This document shows, in pieces, positions 7,952-16,432 of a stretch of DNA of 64,000 bases. The notes below the pieces were generated by a model. It did no database searches, had not been told where the DNA came from, and saw only the letters and a list, made by a program, of their open reading frames with translations. A program made the translations under genes and the position numbers. Within the stretch, counting starts at the first letter, position 1. Every line of letters begins with the position of its first letter. Source of the DNA: an uncultured bacterium. Lineage in GTDB: Bacteria > Bacillota > Clostridia > Oscillospirales > Acutalibacteraceae. The DNA lies in assembly GCA_949283655.1 (NCBI GenBank), contig CASDTH010000014.1:1-64000 (forward strand). Direction: 5' to 3'.

Positions 7952-8845
7952 TCAATCCAGGCCGAAATTGTGGATCAGCCCCTCGCGATTGCGCCAATCC
8001 TCTTTGACCTTGACCCAGCACTGGAGGTTGATGCGGCAACCGAAGAAGCGCTCCATATCCTCCCGCGCATAGGTGGATACTTTTTTTAGCATTGCGCCTT
8101 TTTTGCCGATGATGATGCCCTTGTGGCTTTCTCGCTCGCAGTAGATGGTGGCCTCTATATCCATCAGGCCGCCACTTTCCCGCTCGCGCATCTTTTCTAC
8201 GCTGACGGCAATTCCATGCGGAATCTCCTGGTCGAGCAGGCGCAGCAGCTTCTCTCGAATGATTTCGGCCGCGAGAACGCGCTCCGGCTGATCGGTGAGC
8301 GTATCGTCCGGGAAGAAGTGCAGGGAGGGGGTAGCCAACTTTTTCAGTTCCTCCAGTAGCGCCTCGATGCCATCGCCCTTCATGGCGGAGACGGGAACGA
8401 CTGCCGCGAAATCATACAGGGAGGAGAGCTGGAGAATGCGCTCCATCAAAAGCTCCCGCCGTGGGAGAAGGTCAATTTTATTAATGGCAAGGATCACAGG
8501 CAGCTTCTCCGCTTGAAAGCGCCGCAGCAGCTCCTGCTCCGCTTGGCGCAACTCCCCCTGCGGCTCCACTACAAAGAGGCAGGTGTCCACATCGGCGATG
8601 CTGTCCCCCACCGCTTTGACCATTTTTTCGCCCAACTTGTTGTGTGGGCGGTGAAACCCGGGGGTATCGGTAAAGACAAGCTGGGTTTCCTCCTGCGTGA
8701 GCACGCCTATGATGCGCGTGCGCGTGGTCTGCGGTTTGCTGGATACAATGGCAACCTTTTGGCCGAGCATCCGGTTTAGAAGTGAGGATTTGCCCACATT
8801 TGGGCAGCCGACAATTGAGATAAAAGCGGTGCGTGTTTGATTCAT
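7952..8845 (-). CDS. era: GTPase Era
   Basis: The 297-residue protein has the Era G-domain motifs in order: G1 GCPNVGKSSL, G2 with QTTRTRIIGV, G3 DTPGFHRPHNKLG, G4 NKID and G5 SAMKGDG, followed by a KH RNA-binding domain with IIIGKKGAMLKK. Era binds the 3' end of 16S rRNA and supports 30S assembly. The start at 8845 is preceded by GAAGAGGG; the longer open frame upstream has no family similarity. It is followed closely by the ANT(6)-like gene and yqzL-recO, probably as one transcript. Confidence 0.97.
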   Translation of the reverse strand: MNQTRTAFISIVGCPNVGKSSLLNRMLGQKVAIVSSKPQTTRTRIIGVLTQEETQLVFTDTPGFHRPHNKLGEKMVKAVGDSIADVDTCLFVVEPQGELRQAEQELLRRFQAEKLPVILAINKIDLLPRRELLMERILQLSSLYDFAAVVPVSAMKGDGIEALLEELKKLATPSLHFFPDDTLTDQPERVLAAEIIREKLLRLLDQEIPHGIAVSVEKMRERESGGLMDIEATIYCERESHKGIIIGKKGAMLKKVSTYAREDMERFFGCRINLQCWVKVKEDWRNREGLIHNFGLD

Positions 8846-9159
8846 TCTAATAGAACCCTCTTCTCTACAGGCAAAATAAAATGCGAAACAGATAAAATGA
8901 GTAGAATAAATTTTAGTAAATAAAATAAATATTACGTTTTGCGCGCAAACTGAGCACTTTTTCTGAGCAAAGCGAATGTATAGCCAGCGCAGTGGTTGCA
9001 ACAACTGGATGGCGCAGGAATTTGCTCTGCCGGTAGTATAACATAACTGCGCGGCAAATGCCAGCAAAAGGGCATTTGGCCCCCTGTCCGCTTGGCAGAA
9101 TGCATAGAGTTGAAACACCCGGTGCGGCACTATTGGAGCGGGCGGTGCACCAAAGCAGC
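8846..9159. other. gene-free stretch upstream of era
   Basis: About 310 bases with no supported gene. The part next to era (8870-8940) is strongly A+T-rich and probably holds the era promoter on the minus strand, but I could not pick a convincing -35/-10 pair. The remainder shows nothing recognisable apart from the dgkA terminator at its far end. Confidence 0.4.
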
Positions 9160-9193
9160 AAAATGGAGGGCACATCCGCAGGATATGCCCTCC
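9160..9193 (-). terminator. terminator of the phoH-ybeY-dgkA transcript
   Basis: GGAGGGCACATCC (9165-9177) pairs with GGATATGCCCTCC (9181-9193) with one mismatch. On the minus strand it is followed by ATTTT. It lies just after the dgkA stop and separates this transcript from era. Confidence 0.7.
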
Positions 9194-9208
9194 GCACCTT
9201 TTCAGCCC

Positions 9209-9694
9209 TTAGCTTTTGTCTTTGATGCCAAACAGCTTCAGCGGCCCGATGAAAATATAGGCCATACTGCATACCAGGCTCACGGCAAACAGCGCGAGCG
9301 AACCAGGATGCGCTGTAAAATATTGATACAGCGCACGAAACGCGGGCGGCTGCCAAAGTAGGGCAATTCCCACCGCCACAGCGCCAATCGCGGCCACCAG
9401 CACGGCGCCCGCCGCCGTATCCTTCGCGGCTTTTGCCAACGGGTGCTTCTCCTGGCAGTGCAAATCAACGGACCGCTCAATTGCCGTATTGACAAGCTCG
9501 CCCGCGACAACAATCGCATTGGCGAGAAAAATGATGGCAAACTGCGTGCGGGAGAGCTCAAAAAAATCGAAACCCAGCAGAAAATAATACATGTACGCCA
9601 TGCAAATAAAATGAATACGCATGTTGCGCTCGCGGTGCAGGCAGTAAAAAATGCCGCGCACCGCATATACAAAGCTCATGCCCAAGGCTTTCAT
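9209..9694 (-). CDS. dgkA: diacylglycerol/undecaprenol kinase family protein
   Basis: The 161-residue protein carries the DgkA signature GELVNTAIERSVD near residues 67-79 and AKAAKDTAAGAVL near 88-100, with about three to four membrane helices. Gram-positive DgkA phosphorylates undecaprenol, recycling the lipid carrier for cell-wall synthesis. The C-terminal extra helices are common in clostridial members. The ATG at 9694 has AAAGGA six bases upstream; the open frame extends 30 codons further without similarity. It follows ybeY in the conserved phoH-ybeY-dgkA order. Confidence 0.9.
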   Translation of the reverse strand: MKALGMSFVYAVRGIFYCLHRERNMRIHFICMAYMYYFLLGFDFFELSRTQFAIIFLANAIVVAGELVNTAIERSVDLHCQEKHPLAKAAKDTAAGAVLVAAIGAVAVGIALLWQPPAFRALYQYFTAHPGSLALFAVSLVCSMAYIFIGPLKLFGIKDKS

Positions 9695-9842
9695 AAAAAT
9701 CCTTTCCAGACAGACAGAGCCGGGGCAGCGGCACAAAAGAGCCATCCCTTCCAACAGCCCAGAAAAGCTGCGCGCATATAGCACCAGCGGAAGGAGCGCC
9801 GCCCCCGGCTTCCTTAGCTATGTTCCTGAAGAGATAATAGGC

Positions 9843-10349
9843 TCAGTCGCCCATATAATAGCTGCCGTTTCGCTGCAGGCCGAGCTGGGTGAGCACGGTC
9901 TCCTCTTTTTCACGCATCCGAACGCTTTCGAGGCCGCCGGCTTCGTGGTCATAGCCAAGCAGGTGAAGCATGGAGTGCACGGTCAAAAAGCCGATTTCGC
10001 GCTGCAGGGAATGGCCATAGCGCTCCGCCTGCTCCACAGCGTGCGGCATGGAGATCACAATATCGCCGAGCATCTGTGCGCCGGTATCTGGATTGGTATC
10101 GTACACGCCGTTTTCACCGAGCGGGAAGGAGAGCACATCCGTGCTGCTATCCACATTGCGGTATTGCTTATTCAGCTTGTGGATCTCGTCGTCATCCACA
10201 AACTTGACGCTGATCTCGGCAGGGCCCTGGAACTTTTCCAGAATCAGCACGGCAGTGCAGCAGCGGCGCACAAGCATACGTACCCCTGTGGGGATTTTCA
10301 CTTCCTTCTGTGCGTTGGAGATGATCACTTTTACTTTATTTTCTGTCAT
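9843..10349 (-). CDS. ybeY: endoribonuclease YbeY (rRNA maturation factor)
   Basis: The 168-residue protein contains the YbeY zinc motif H-x3-H-x5-H as HSMLHLLGYDH near residues 124-134, the preceding IGFLTVH helix and the STDVLSFPL strand. YbeY matures the 3' end of 16S rRNA and takes part in ribosome quality control. The ATG at 10349 lies inside the end of phoH (14-base overlap), with GGAGGG about 12 bases upstream, so translation is probably coupled to phoH. Confidence 0.95.
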   Translation of the reverse strand: MTENKVKVIISNAQKEVKIPTGVRMLVRRCCTAVLILEKFQGPAEISVKFVDDDEIHKLNKQYRNVDSSTDVLSFPLGENGVYDTNPDTGAQMLGDIVISMPHAVEQAERYGHSLQREIGFLTVHSMLHLLGYDHEAGGLESVRMREKEETVLTQLGLQRNGSYYMGD

Positions 10350-11310
10350 TTCTTCGTTTGCCCTCCTCGTGTTTTTCATAGGCTTTGATGATATCCTGCA
10401 CCAGCCGGTGGCGCACGACGTCTTTTTCGTTAAAGGAAACCGTAGCGATGCCTTCAATCCCCTTGAGAATGCGCATAACCTCCACTAGGCCGGAGCGCTT
10501 CCCGTCAGGCAAATCCACCTGTGTGATATCGCCGGTGACAACGATCTTGGAGTTAAAACCAAGGCGTGTTAGAAACATTTTCATTTGTTCGGTCGTAGTG
10601 TTTTGCGCTTCGTCGAGAATAATAAAGCTGTCGTCCAGCGTGCGGCCGCGCATATACGCCAGCGGGGCAACCTCGATATTCCCACGCTCCTGGAACTTTT
10701 GAAAGTTCTCCGCCCCGAGCATATCAAACAGCGCGTCATAGAGCGGGCGCAGGTAAGGGTCAACCTTATGCTGAAGGTCGCCGGGCAGGAAGCCAAGCTT
10801 CTCGCCCGCCTCCACGGCGGGCCGGGTCAGGATAATGCGGTTAACCTCCTTAGCGCGAAAGGCGGTAACGGCCATCGCCACAGCGAGGTAAGTTTTTCCA
10901 GTGCCTGCCGGGCCGACGCCCAGCACAATCGTGTTTTGATTGATCGCCTCGATATACCGCTTTTGCCCCAGCGTTTTCGGCTTGACAGGCTTGCCGCGCG
11001 AGGTGATGCAGATGCAATCCGCAGTGAGGGCCTGAAGCTTATCCTCGCTGCCCTCCTCCACTAGGGAGAGCACATAACGCACATTCTGCTCGCTGAGCGA
11101 TTCCCCCCGATTGATCAGCGTTAAAAGCCCGCCGATCGCACGCACAGCGCGGGAGACATTTTCCGCCTCGCCGGTGACCTTGAGGTCAGAGCCGCGGCTG
11201 ATGACGTTGACGCCGTATTCCCGCTCAACCAGCCGGATATTCTCATCGAAGCTGCCAAAAAGGCTGACGGCCTGCTCCAGCCGGTCGACGCTGATGGTCT
11301 GTTCAAACAT
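10336..11310 (-). CDS. phoH: PhoH-like ATPase
   Basis: The 324-residue protein has an N-terminal KH-like region and a PhoH ATPase domain with Walker A GPAGTGKT near residues 133-140, TRPAVEAGEKLGFLPGD and Walker B FIILDEAQN near 231. PhoH-family proteins are RNA-associated ATPases of unclear role, almost always encoded beside ybeY in Firmicutes. I took the ATG at 11310; a TTG three codons upstream is also possible. It heads the phoH-ybeY-dgkA operon and diverges from obg. Confidence 0.95.
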   Translation of the reverse strand: MFEQTISVDRLEQAVSLFGSFDENIRLVEREYGVNVISRGSDLKVTGEAENVSRAVRAIGGLLTLINRGESLSEQNVRYVLSLVEEGSEDKLQALTADCICITSRGKPVKPKTLGQKRYIEAINQNTIVLGVGPAGTGKTYLAVAMAVTAFRAKEVNRIILTRPAVEAGEKLGFLPGDLQHKVDPYLRPLYDALFDMLGAENFQKFQERGNIEVAPLAYMRGRTLDDSFIILDEAQNTTTEQMKMFLTRLGFNSKIVVTGDITQVDLPDGKRSGLVEVMRILKGIEGIATVSFNEKDVVRHRLVQDIIKAYEKHEEGKRRNDRK

Positions 11311-11380
11311 GAAGGTCAATCACCCGCCTTATCCATATCCGTAGATGGCAACGTAAATTACACTACGAATATTTTGTTAC

Positions 11381-11386
11381 ATTATA
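11381..11386 (-). promoter_or_regulatory. probable extended -10 promoter of phoH
   Basis: On the minus strand TATAAT is preceded by TG one base upstream, an extended -10 element, about 70 bases before phoH. No good -35 box is seen. Confidence 0.4.
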
Positions 11387-11509
11387 ACATATTTTTTGGC
11401 AAAAGTCATCGATTATGAATAAAAAACGGTACAAAGTATCCGGGATTTTATGTTGCATTCTTGTGCATCTATCCAAGCCGCTTTTTTCAGGAAAAGTAGT
11501 GCCGGATGG

Positions 11510-11538
11510 TTTATTATTTGGTAAAATTCAGGTATAAT
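11510..11538 (+). promoter_or_regulatory. probable obg promoter
   Basis: A perfect TATAAT at 11533-11538 follows a weak TTTATT at 11510-11515 with a 17-base spacer, about 60 bases before the obg start. Confidence 0.45.
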
Positions 11539-11598
11539 ATGCAGGGAATTCTGTTTACCCACACTATAACGGCCATTGGCCGGGGATGGATGGACAAA

Positions 11599-12870
11599 AT
11601 GTTTGTAGACATTGCAAAAATTAAAATTGAGGCGGGCAACGGAGGCAACGGCGCCGTATCCTTCCGCCGGGAAAAATATGTGGCGGCTGGAGGCCCAGAT
11701 GGGGGCGACGGCGGCAAGGGCGGAGATATTATCTTCCAGGCGGATGACCACCTGGCGACACTCTCCGACTTCCGCTATAAACGAAAATACAAGGCGCCCA
11801 ACGGGCAGGATGGCGGCCCGCGCCGCCGCAACGGGCGCAAAGGGGAGGATTTGATCATCCGCGTCCCGCGCGGCACGGTGCTGCGCGAAGCGGAAACGGG
11901 GAAGGTGATGGCCGACCTCTCCTCTGACGAGCCTTTTGTTGCGGCCAGGGGCGGGCGCGGTGGCTGGGGGAACCCGCATTTTGCCACGGCTACGCGGCAG
12001 GCACCTCGCTTTGCGAAGAATGGGACGCCCGGCGAAGAGTGGGAGCTGAGCATGGAGCTCAAGCTCCTGGCCGACGTAGGGCTCATCGGCTTCCCCAATG
12101 TGGGAAAATCGACGCTGGTGTCAGTGGTGAGCGAGGCCAAGCCCATCATCGCCGATTATCACTTCACAACGCTGACGCCGGTGCTGGGCGTGGTGCGCAT
12201 GGGCGAGGGGCAATCCTTTGTCATGGCGGATATCCCCGGGCTGATCGAGGGGGCGAGCGAGGGTGTCGGCCTTGGGCATGAGTTCCTCCGGCATGTGGAG
12301 CGCTGTAGGCTACTGGTGCATATTGTGGATGTTTCCGGCAGCGAGGGGCGCGACCCCGTCGAGGATTTTGAGCAGATCAACCGGGAGCTGGCCGCATTCA
12401 ATCCGGAGCTGGCGCAACGCCCGCAGATCGTGGCAGGCAATAAGTGCGATTTGGCGGAGGATGAGCAGCTGCGCCGGTTTGAGGCCTATATCCGGGAGAA
12501 GGGGTATGATTATTTTACCATGTCCGCTGCCATTTCGTATGGGACACAGGAGCTCATCAATGCCATTGCGGCGCGCTTGCAAACACTGCCGCCCATCCGG
12601 CAGTATGAGCGGGAGGAGCTCCCGCTGGAAGCCCTGGCAAAAAAGAGGAGCAGCGGCTTTACGGTAACAGAGCATGACGGCGTTTATTTTGTGGAGGCGC
12701 CGTGGCTGGTGCCGGTGATGAATCAGATTAATCCGGAGGATTATGAGTCCCTGCAGTATTTTGAGCGGGTGCTGCGCTCAAGCGGAATCATTGACGCGCT
12801 GGTGGAGCGCGGCATTCATGAGGGGGATACCGTGAATATCTACGATATCGAATTCGATTATGTGCCGTAA
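11599..12870 (+). CDS. obg: GTPase Obg/CgtA
   Basis: The 423-residue protein has the glycine-rich Obg fold at the N-terminus (FVDIAKIKIEAGNGGNGAVS and several GGDGGKGG runs), a G domain with GFPNVGKSTL, DIPGLIEGAS and NKCD, and the C-terminal OCT domain. Obg acts in late 50S assembly, in the general stress response and in sporulation initiation. Three ATGs lie close together (11586, 11590 and 11599); I chose 11599 because the family begins MFVD, with GGATGG upstream. It is followed 15-20 bases later by mrnC. Confidence 0.95.
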   Translation: MFVDIAKIKIEAGNGGNGAVSFRREKYVAAGGPDGGDGGKGGDIIFQADDHLATLSDFRYKRKYKAPNGQDGGPRRRNGRKGEDLIIRVPRGTVLREAETGKVMADLSSDEPFVAARGGRGGWGNPHFATATRQAPRFAKNGTPGEEWELSMELKLLADVGLIGFPNVGKSTLVSVVSEAKPIIADYHFTTLTPVLGVVRMGEGQSFVMADIPGLIEGASEGVGLGHEFLRHVERCRLLVHIVDVSGSEGRDPVEDFEQINRELAAFNPELAQRPQIVAGNKCDLAEDEQLRRFEAYIREKGYDYFTMSAAISYGTQELINAIAARLQTLPPIRQYEREELPLEALAKKRSSGFTVTEHDGVYFVEAPWLVPVMNQINPEDYESLQYFERVLRSSGIIDALVERGIHEGDTVNIYDIEFDYVP

Positions 12871-12891
12871 GGCGAGAAAGGGGCTTTGTGT

Positions 12892-13323
12892 TTGGAGAGT
12901 TTTTTGCAGGGCGGCTGTGACCCGCGGCAGATGAGCCCACTGGCGCTCGCCTTTTTGGGAGACGCGGTGTATGAGCTATTCGTCCGGGAGCGGCTGGTGC
13001 GGGCGGCAAACCGGCCAGCCAATGCGCTGCATGGCCTGAGCGTAGGGCAAGTGAGAGCCTCCGCGCAGGCGGCGGTCGCGCAGAGGCTGCTGCCGTTTCT
13101 TGAGGAGGAGGAACTGGCGGTTTTTAAGCGGGGGCGCAACGCACACCCGGGTCACATCCCCAAAAACGCTTCCCACAGGGATTATCACGCGGCCACCGGG
13201 TTGGAAGCGCTGATCGGGTATCTCTACCTCATGGGCAGGGTACAGCGGATGCAGGAGTTACTCGCTCTGTCCCAGATGGCAGAGGAGCCAAAGCATACAT
13301 CCCAAACGGACGCAGCTATTTGA
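12892..13323 (+). CDS. mrnC: mini-ribonuclease III
   Basis: The 143-residue product carries an RNase III catalytic domain without the dsRNA-binding domain, as expected for MrnC. Visible motifs are LALAFLGDAVYELFVRERL near residues 16-34 and ATGLEALIGYLYL near 103. MrnC matures the 23S rRNA ends in Gram-positives. No ATG is available; TTG at 12892 with AAGGGG eight bases upstream is the best start, and TTG at 12886 is an alternative. It is tightly linked to obg, unlike Bacillus, where it follows cysS. Confidence 0.85.
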   Translation: MESFLQGGCDPRQMSPLALAFLGDAVYELFVRERLVRAANRPANALHGLSVGQVRASAQAAVAQRLLPFLEEEELAVFKRGRNAHPGHIPKNASHRDYHAATGLEALIGYLYLMGRVQRMQELLALSQMAEEPKHTSQTDAAI

Positions 13324-13356
13324 ACCCCAAACCTGGAGCATAAAGGAGCGTGCGAA

Positions 13357-14319
13357 ATGGAACATCAAATGCAGCAACAACCGCAGCCGAATGAGGGGGC
13401 AGGAGCACCCAATAAGAAGCGGCCGGAGCCCCGGGCTTTTGGCAGCCCGCGTAAGCGCGGCAGCAGGGTGCGTGAGCGTGTTGTCGACGTGCTGCTATGG
13501 ATCGTCGGCTGCCTGCTGTATGCCACTGCAATGAATGTGTTTAACGTGCCGAACCATATTGCCCCCGGCGGGGTCAGCGGCTTGGCGACGCTGTTAAACT
13601 ATCTGATTCACACGCCAGTTGGCGTGATGGTGTTGATCATCAACATTCCGATTTTCTTGGTGGCGTGGCGCTTCCTCGGCTGGCGGTTTCTGCTCAACTC
13701 CATGATTGTAACGGTGCTGCTCTCCGTTTCGATCGACGTGACGGCGCTCTTTCTGCCCGCTTATCAGGGCGACAGGCTGCTGGCTGCCTTATTTGGCGGC
13801 GTGCTCTCCGGCGCCGGGATGGCACTGATTTTTATCCGGGGGGCGACAACGGGAGGCGTGGATATCATCAGCCGCCTGCTGCGCAAAAAATGGCCGCATC
13901 TCCCAATGGGGCAGCTCATTATGTTCTGCGACCTTGTGGTGGTTGTGGCGGCGTGGCTTGTTTATGGCAATCTGGAGAGCGCCCTGTATGCGGTTATCGT
14001 CATTTTCGTCAGCGGGCAGGTGATTGATCACATTATGTACGGCACTGGCAACGGCAAAATGCTCTTTGTTGTAACGACTCATGCGAAAGAGATTGCTGGG
14101 GCTGTAACAAAGGAGATGCACCGTGGCGTGAGTATCCTCCCGGTGCGCGGCGGCTATACGGGGGAAGATAAAAACATGCTGATCTGCGCGGTGCGCAGCA
14201 GCGAGGTCGCCCGGCTGGGCCGCATTATCCGTAGGATCGACCCCGCGCCCTTCATTGTGGTGGCCGAGGCCGGTGAAATCCTCGGCGAGGGCTTTAAAAT
14301 GGGGGAAGAGGCAGTGTAA
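13357..14319 (+). CDS. YitT-family membrane protein (DUF161/DUF2179)
   Basis: The 320-residue protein has a long charged, Q/P-rich N-terminal tail (about 40 residues), then five to six membrane helices containing NHIAPGGVSGLATLLNYL near residue 65 and IFIRGATTGGVDIISRLL near 160, and a C-terminal soluble DUF2179 domain with HRGVSILPVRGGYTG. The order is that of the YitT family, whose members are predicted transporters of unknown substrate. A good AAGGAG precedes the ATG. It is 33 bases after mrnC and probably cotranscribed. Confidence 0.85.
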   Translation: MEHQMQQQPQPNEGAGAPNKKRPEPRAFGSPRKRGSRVRERVVDVLLWIVGCLLYATAMNVFNVPNHIAPGGVSGLATLLNYLIHTPVGVMVLIINIPIFLVAWRFLGWRFLLNSMIVTVLLSVSIDVTALFLPAYQGDRLLAALFGGVLSGAGMALIFIRGATTGGVDIISRLLRKKWPHLPMGQLIMFCDLVVVVAAWLVYGNLESALYAVIVIFVSGQVIDHIMYGTGNGKMLFVVTTHAKEIAGAVTKEMHRGVSILPVRGGYTGEDKNMLICAVRSSEVARLGRIIRRIDPAPFIVVAEAGEILGEGFKMGEEAV

Positions 14320-14434
14320 GGCTGCCTCTGGATGGAGGTTCCCACCGGCGAGGGCAGAAGACATAGAATGTAAAGCGAATGCCTGCACACATACAGGCGT
14401 AGGAATCTACTACTGGGAACAGCGAGGGAGAACC

Positions 14435-14902
14435 ATGCGCAGGAAAGACCGGGAAATAACAGACTTCGCACGTATTCGGGAGCTGATACAGCGCTGCCAG
14501 GTGTGTAGGATTGCACTGTTTGATGAGGCATACCCCTATATCGTTCCAATGAATTTTGGTATCAGCCGGGAGGGGGAGCCACTGACGCTTTATTTCCACT
14601 GTGCGCAGCAGGGCAAAAAGCTTGATTTGATGAGGAAAAATGGGATGGTTGGGTTTGAGATGGATGGCTCGTACCGCCTTGTAACCGGCCCACGTGCCTG
14701 TGATACCTCTATGGCCTATGAGAGCGTGTGCGGTTGTGGAAAGCTGGAGGGCTGTGATGCGGCAGAAAAGGAATATGGCCTTGCCCGCGTGATGGCGCAC
14801 TACTGTGGAGAAAAGGACTATGTGTTCGACCAGGCTCTGCTGGAGCGCACGCAGGTGCTCCGGCTGGAAGTGCACACCATGACAGCGAAAAGGAATGGCT
14901 GA
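14435..14902 (+). CDS. pyridoxamine 5'-phosphate oxidase-like flavin-binding protein
   Basis: The 155-residue protein begins MRRKDREITDFARIRELIQR and continues CRIALFDEAYPYIVPMNFG, the usual start of the Pyridox_ox_2/NimA-like split-barrel family. LYFHCAQQGKKLDLMRKN near residue 50 and the SVCGCGKLEG segment near 95 also fit. These proteins bind FMN and reduce varied substrates; some relatives reduce nitroimidazoles, but that cannot be concluded here. The ATG at 14435 has GGGAG four bases upstream. The open frame runs upstream into yitT without similarity. Confidence 0.8.
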   Translation: MRRKDREITDFARIRELIQRCQVCRIALFDEAYPYIVPMNFGISREGEPLTLYFHCAQQGKKLDLMRKNGMVGFEMDGSYRLVTGPRACDTSMAYESVCGCGKLEGCDAAEKEYGLARVMAHYCGEKDYVFDQALLERTQVLRLEVHTMTAKRNG

Positions 14903-14930
14903 CCAGCTGTATATCAGAGGCGCCTCCGGC

Positions 14931-14959
14931 TTGACAAACCGGCGTGAAGATGATAAGAT
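14931..14959 (+). promoter_or_regulatory. promoter of the T-box-araC-thrS transcript
   Basis: A perfect TTGACA (14931-14936) and TAAGAT (14954-14959) are separated by 17 bases. Transcription would start near 14966, just before the T-box leader. Confidence 0.8.
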
Positions 14960-14965
14960 GGAAAC

Positions 14966-15235
14966 CGTTCATATGTAGAAAATGGTGAGGGAGAGCGCCG
15001 GCTTTTGCTGCGCGCGGCTTTGCAGAGAGCATCCAAAGCAGCTGAGATTGGGTGCGGGCCGTGAAAAGTGGGCGTACCGCTCCTGAGTGCTTGCTGAAAA
15101 GTGGCTGACGCTGCGTGAAGGCAGGCCGTACGCGCCGCGTTAAGGCGTTTTGAGCGGCGGTGCTTTGTCACCGCAAGCAGGGTGGAACCGTGGAGCAAAA
15201 AGCTTCATCCCTCTTGGTGGGGATGAAGCTTTTTT
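14966..15235 (+). promoter_or_regulatory. T-box riboswitch, probably threonine (ACC specifier)
   Basis: The leader shows the hallmarks of a T-box: the AGAGAGC distal stem I motif at 15024-15030, the T-box AGGGTGGAACCGTGG at 15179-15193, and a terminator in which AAAGCTTCATCC (15199-15210) pairs with GGATGAAGCTTT (15221-15232) before a T run. ACC at 15076-15078, followed by a purine as usual, is the best specifier candidate and encodes threonine, matching thrS further downstream. Uncharged tRNA-Thr would stabilise the antiterminator and allow read-through. The specifier call depends on the stem I fold, which I did not compute. Confidence 0.85.
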
Positions 15236-15572
15236 CGTTTCCACACTGCTTTTTAAAACCTGTGGCTGTGCTTTTCATCAAGATACCGGCAGAGAAGCTC
15301 CTCCTCCAGCGGCAGGCTTGCAGGGTCCCTGCGGGAAAAGGCCGCTCTGCTCTGGGTCAGGGCTATTCCAAGCCCCAGACGGTTGAAAAACCATTGGATT
15401 GGTTGCGTGCGCATGTGCGGATCCCTCCGTTTTTGATGTTGATAGGAGCAGCAGGCCGGCTGTGCAGCTGTGCTCTATGGTTTCAGTTTACGCTTTTTTG
15501 GCAGAGAATCCATGCAAAAACCGGTATGGTTTATATACATTCCGGCCAGACGCGCCGGGGAGGTGAAGCACT
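15236..15572. other. gene-free stretch between T-box terminator and araC
   Basis: About 335 bases of leader after the T-box terminator with no gene I can support. It contains no clear second promoter. The AraC-type gene begins at its end with a good ribosome site. Confidence 0.4.
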
Positions 15573-16403
15573 GTGAAGGAAAATGAGAGCATGGCCTTTC
15601 ATGGCGTGAGCTGTGCGTTCCTGCCGTGCCTTCTGGAGGCAGGCATATACACAGCGGCCCGCCTGGAGCACGCGGAATTGGCCGCCTGGCGTACCGGCCG
15701 GCCCAAAGCGGATTATTTTTTCTTCCACTGCACGGATGGCATCTGTGAAGTTTATGCCCGAGGGAAAGCTTTTTTGCTGAAAGCAAATTGCACACTCCTG
15801 TTGCCCGGCAATCAAACGGTGGAAATTCCGGCAGAGCGGGGGCAGCGATTTACTGCCCTGCGCTTTCGCTGTGAGAAGGGGAAACCACCCTTGCAGCCGG
15901 AGGTGGTGTATTCCGTGCCAGATAGCCCGGTTGAAGAGCTGTTTTATGCGGCTCTGGTGAAGGGCGGGCAGGAGGCCAAAGTATCCCGCGCGCAGCTGGA
16001 TCTCTATTTTGCACTGCTGCTCAGCGAGTGGGCAGAGCTGGCCGGCCGGGAGGATGGGCGCAAAGGCATCCCTTCCATATATGAAGGGGATATCCGCCGG
16101 GCGATTTCTTACCTGACGGAGCATATGGATGAAAAAATTCAAATGTCCGCATTGGCCAGGCAGCTGAATCTTTCTGAGCGCAATTTTCGCAAGCTGTTCA
16201 CAGAGCAGATGGGCGTTTCCCCCAAGGCGTATCTGCAATCGGCGCGCCTTGGGCGGGCGAAGGAGCTTTTGCGGGCGCAGAAGTTGAGCATCCACGAGAT
16301 TTCGGAGGCAGTGGGGTATTATTCCCAGTTTCAATTCAGCCGTGATTTTAAAAAGGAGTTTGGCATAACGCCCTCCGATTACCGCGGCGGCAAACGGTTT
16401 TAA
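15573..16403 (+). CDS. AraC-family transcriptional regulator
   Basis: The 276-residue protein has an N-terminal cupin-like sensing region (about 20-100) and a C-terminal AraC double helix-turn-helix (about 171-270) with KIQMSALARQLNLSERNFRK and a second helix pair ending SQFQFSRDFKKEFGITPSDY. The start is GTG at 15573 with GGGGAGG nine bases upstream. It lies between a threonine T-box and thrS, only about 30 bases before thrS, so it should be read on the same transcript. Its effector and targets are unknown. A sugar or stress signal is usual for this family, and nothing here identifies it. Confidence 0.85.
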   Translation: MKENESMAFHGVSCAFLPCLLEAGIYTAARLEHAELAAWRTGRPKADYFFFHCTDGICEVYARGKAFLLKANCTLLLPGNQTVEIPAERGQRFTALRFRCEKGKPPLQPEVVYSVPDSPVEELFYAALVKGGQEAKVSRAQLDLYFALLLSEWAELAGREDGRKGIPSIYEGDIRRAISYLTEHMDEKIQMSALARQLNLSERNFRKLFTEQMGVSPKAYLQSARLGRAKELLRAQKLSIHEISEAVGYYSQFQFSRDFKKEFGITPSDYRGGKRF

Positions 16404-16432
16404 CAAATCATCAAACAGGAGGTTTTGTGATT

